6,583 nucleotides of DNA from Deltaproteobacteria bacterium. GTDB taxonomy: Bacteria > Desulfobacterota > Desulfobacteria > Desulfobacterales > JAFDCJ01. The position numbers were made by a program, and so were the translations under genes. How positions within the stretch are numbered: position 1 is the first letter of the stretch; each line of letters begins with the position of its first letter. Under the pieces are notes generated by a model. It was not told where the DNA came from. It ran no database searches and worked only from the letters and a program-made list of their open reading frames with translations. The stretch spans positions 1 through 6,583 of the forward strand of contig JAJRVC010000199.1 of assembly GCA_024277475.1 (NCBI GenBank), written 5' to 3'. Below, in pieces: positions 6,057 to 6,583 of the stretch.

Positions 6057-6583
6057 AATTACAATGCCAGCGCTATTTTCCAGGCATATAAAAGGGGTGC
6101 CTGTCTTGCGAATCCGTCTTTTATTCAAATTCATCCCACCGGTATCCCGCATTACAGCGATCACCAGACCAAGTTGACCCTGATGAGTGAGAGTCTGCGC
6201 AACGACGCGCGGGTATGGGTCCCTAAAAATACGGGCGATAAACGCCTTGCGAACGACATCCCGGAAAATGAGCGCGATTACTATCTGGAGCAGAAATACC
6301 CGAGTTTCGGCAACCTGGTGCCACGGGATGTGGCCTCTCGCAATGCCAAGCAGCAGTGTGATGCCGGCAAAGGCGTCGGGCCCACCGGACGCGCCGTATA
6401 TATGGATTTTTCAGAAGCCATCAAACGTGACGGCAGGGACGTCATCGCTCGTAAGTATGGCAATCTGTTCGACATGTACAAAAACATTATCGACCAGGAT
6501 CCGTACGAGACCCCGATGATGATCTATCCCGCGCCCCACTACACGATGGGCGGGCTCTGGGTGGACTACAACCTGATGAGCAC
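6057..6583 (+). pseudogene. Fumarate reductase/succinate dehydrogenase flavoprotein subunit, 5'-truncated, runs off window
   Basis: The frame opens right after TAG 6054-6056 and stays open to the window end. It encodes the central part of the FrdA/SdhA flavoprotein, which interconverts fumarate and succinate. Recognisable landmarks are [13 protein letters not shown] (about 6063-6101), QIHPTGIP with a substrate-binding His (6132-6134), [11 protein letters not shown] (around 6174-6206), VPRD with the expected catalytic Arg (near 6320) and APHYTMGG with the second substrate His (near 6537). The sequence style fits the subgroup of Bacteroidetes and Desulfobacterota. About the first 220-240 residues, with the N-terminal FAD-binding fold, are missing: the homology begins within a few codons of the stop, with no Shine-Dalgarno and no plausible start until ATG 6183. 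Active-site residues are intact, so truncation is likely recent or an assembly join. The 3' end cannot be judged. Confidence 0.8.

Noticed and set aside
6187..6519. A separate 110-codon plus-strand frame
   Set aside because: It is a shadow of the fumarate reductase flavoprotein frame, which carries the conserved HPT, PRD and HYTMGG motifs.

Overview
The window (6,583 bases, bacterial) most likely comes from an anaerobic, sulfate-reducer-like member of the Desulfobacterota. That rests on gene content: a Tat-exported molybdenum oxidoreductase with a haem b membrane module, a lactate permease remnant of the type seen in sulfate reducers, a fumarate reductase/succinate dehydrogenase flavoprotein remnant of the Bacteroidetes/Desulfobacterota kind, and a short inverted-repeat element resembling repeats I associate with Desulfobacteraceae genomes. 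The assignment is inference; no rRNA or other marker gene is present.

Layout. Bases 1-384 hold the 3' part of a GT-B glycosyltransferase that stops early and abuts, at about 376-385, an internal piece of an L-lactate permease gene (to 790). A gene-free stretch of about 250 bases follows, with one weak promoter candidate. Bases 1039-5193 hold the only intact unit: three tightly coupled genes (overlaps of 4 and 8 bases) for a periplasmic Mo-bisMGD catalytic subunit, a four-cluster ferredoxin-like electron-transfer subunit with a C-terminal membrane anchor, and a four-helix di-haem cytochrome b. From 5224 there is debris again: the first ~30 codons of a Dcu-type C4-dicarboxylate transporter, whose start codon reads ACG, fused in frame to the C-terminal third of aspartate ammonia-lyase, which itself carries a frameshift near 5634. 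Bases 5730-6056 are non-coding and repeat-rich: an AT-rich hairpin, a 96-base element with perfect 12-base terminal inverted repeats, and a C-run/G-run hairpin. From 6057 to the window end an open frame encodes the middle of a fumarate reductase/succinate dehydrogenase flavoprotein lacking its N-terminal FAD-binding part.

How it works together. The intact operon should encode a quinone-linked periplasmic respiratory complex of the Phs/Psr (thiosulfate/polysulfide reductase) kind: electrons pass between the membrane quinone pool, haem b, the iron-sulfur relay and the molybdenum site. The substrate cannot be fixed from sequence; the catalytic subunit has a Cys Mo ligand without the following His typical of formate dehydrogenases, although the membrane subunit is of the formate-dehydrogenase gamma type. 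The remnants on the downstream side (dcu, aspA, frdA) all belong to aspartate/fumarate/succinate metabolism, so they look like the eroded remains of one C4-dicarboxylate cluster. I see no clear evidence of a wholly new system; the notable point is one intact respiratory operon set among at least five broken genes.
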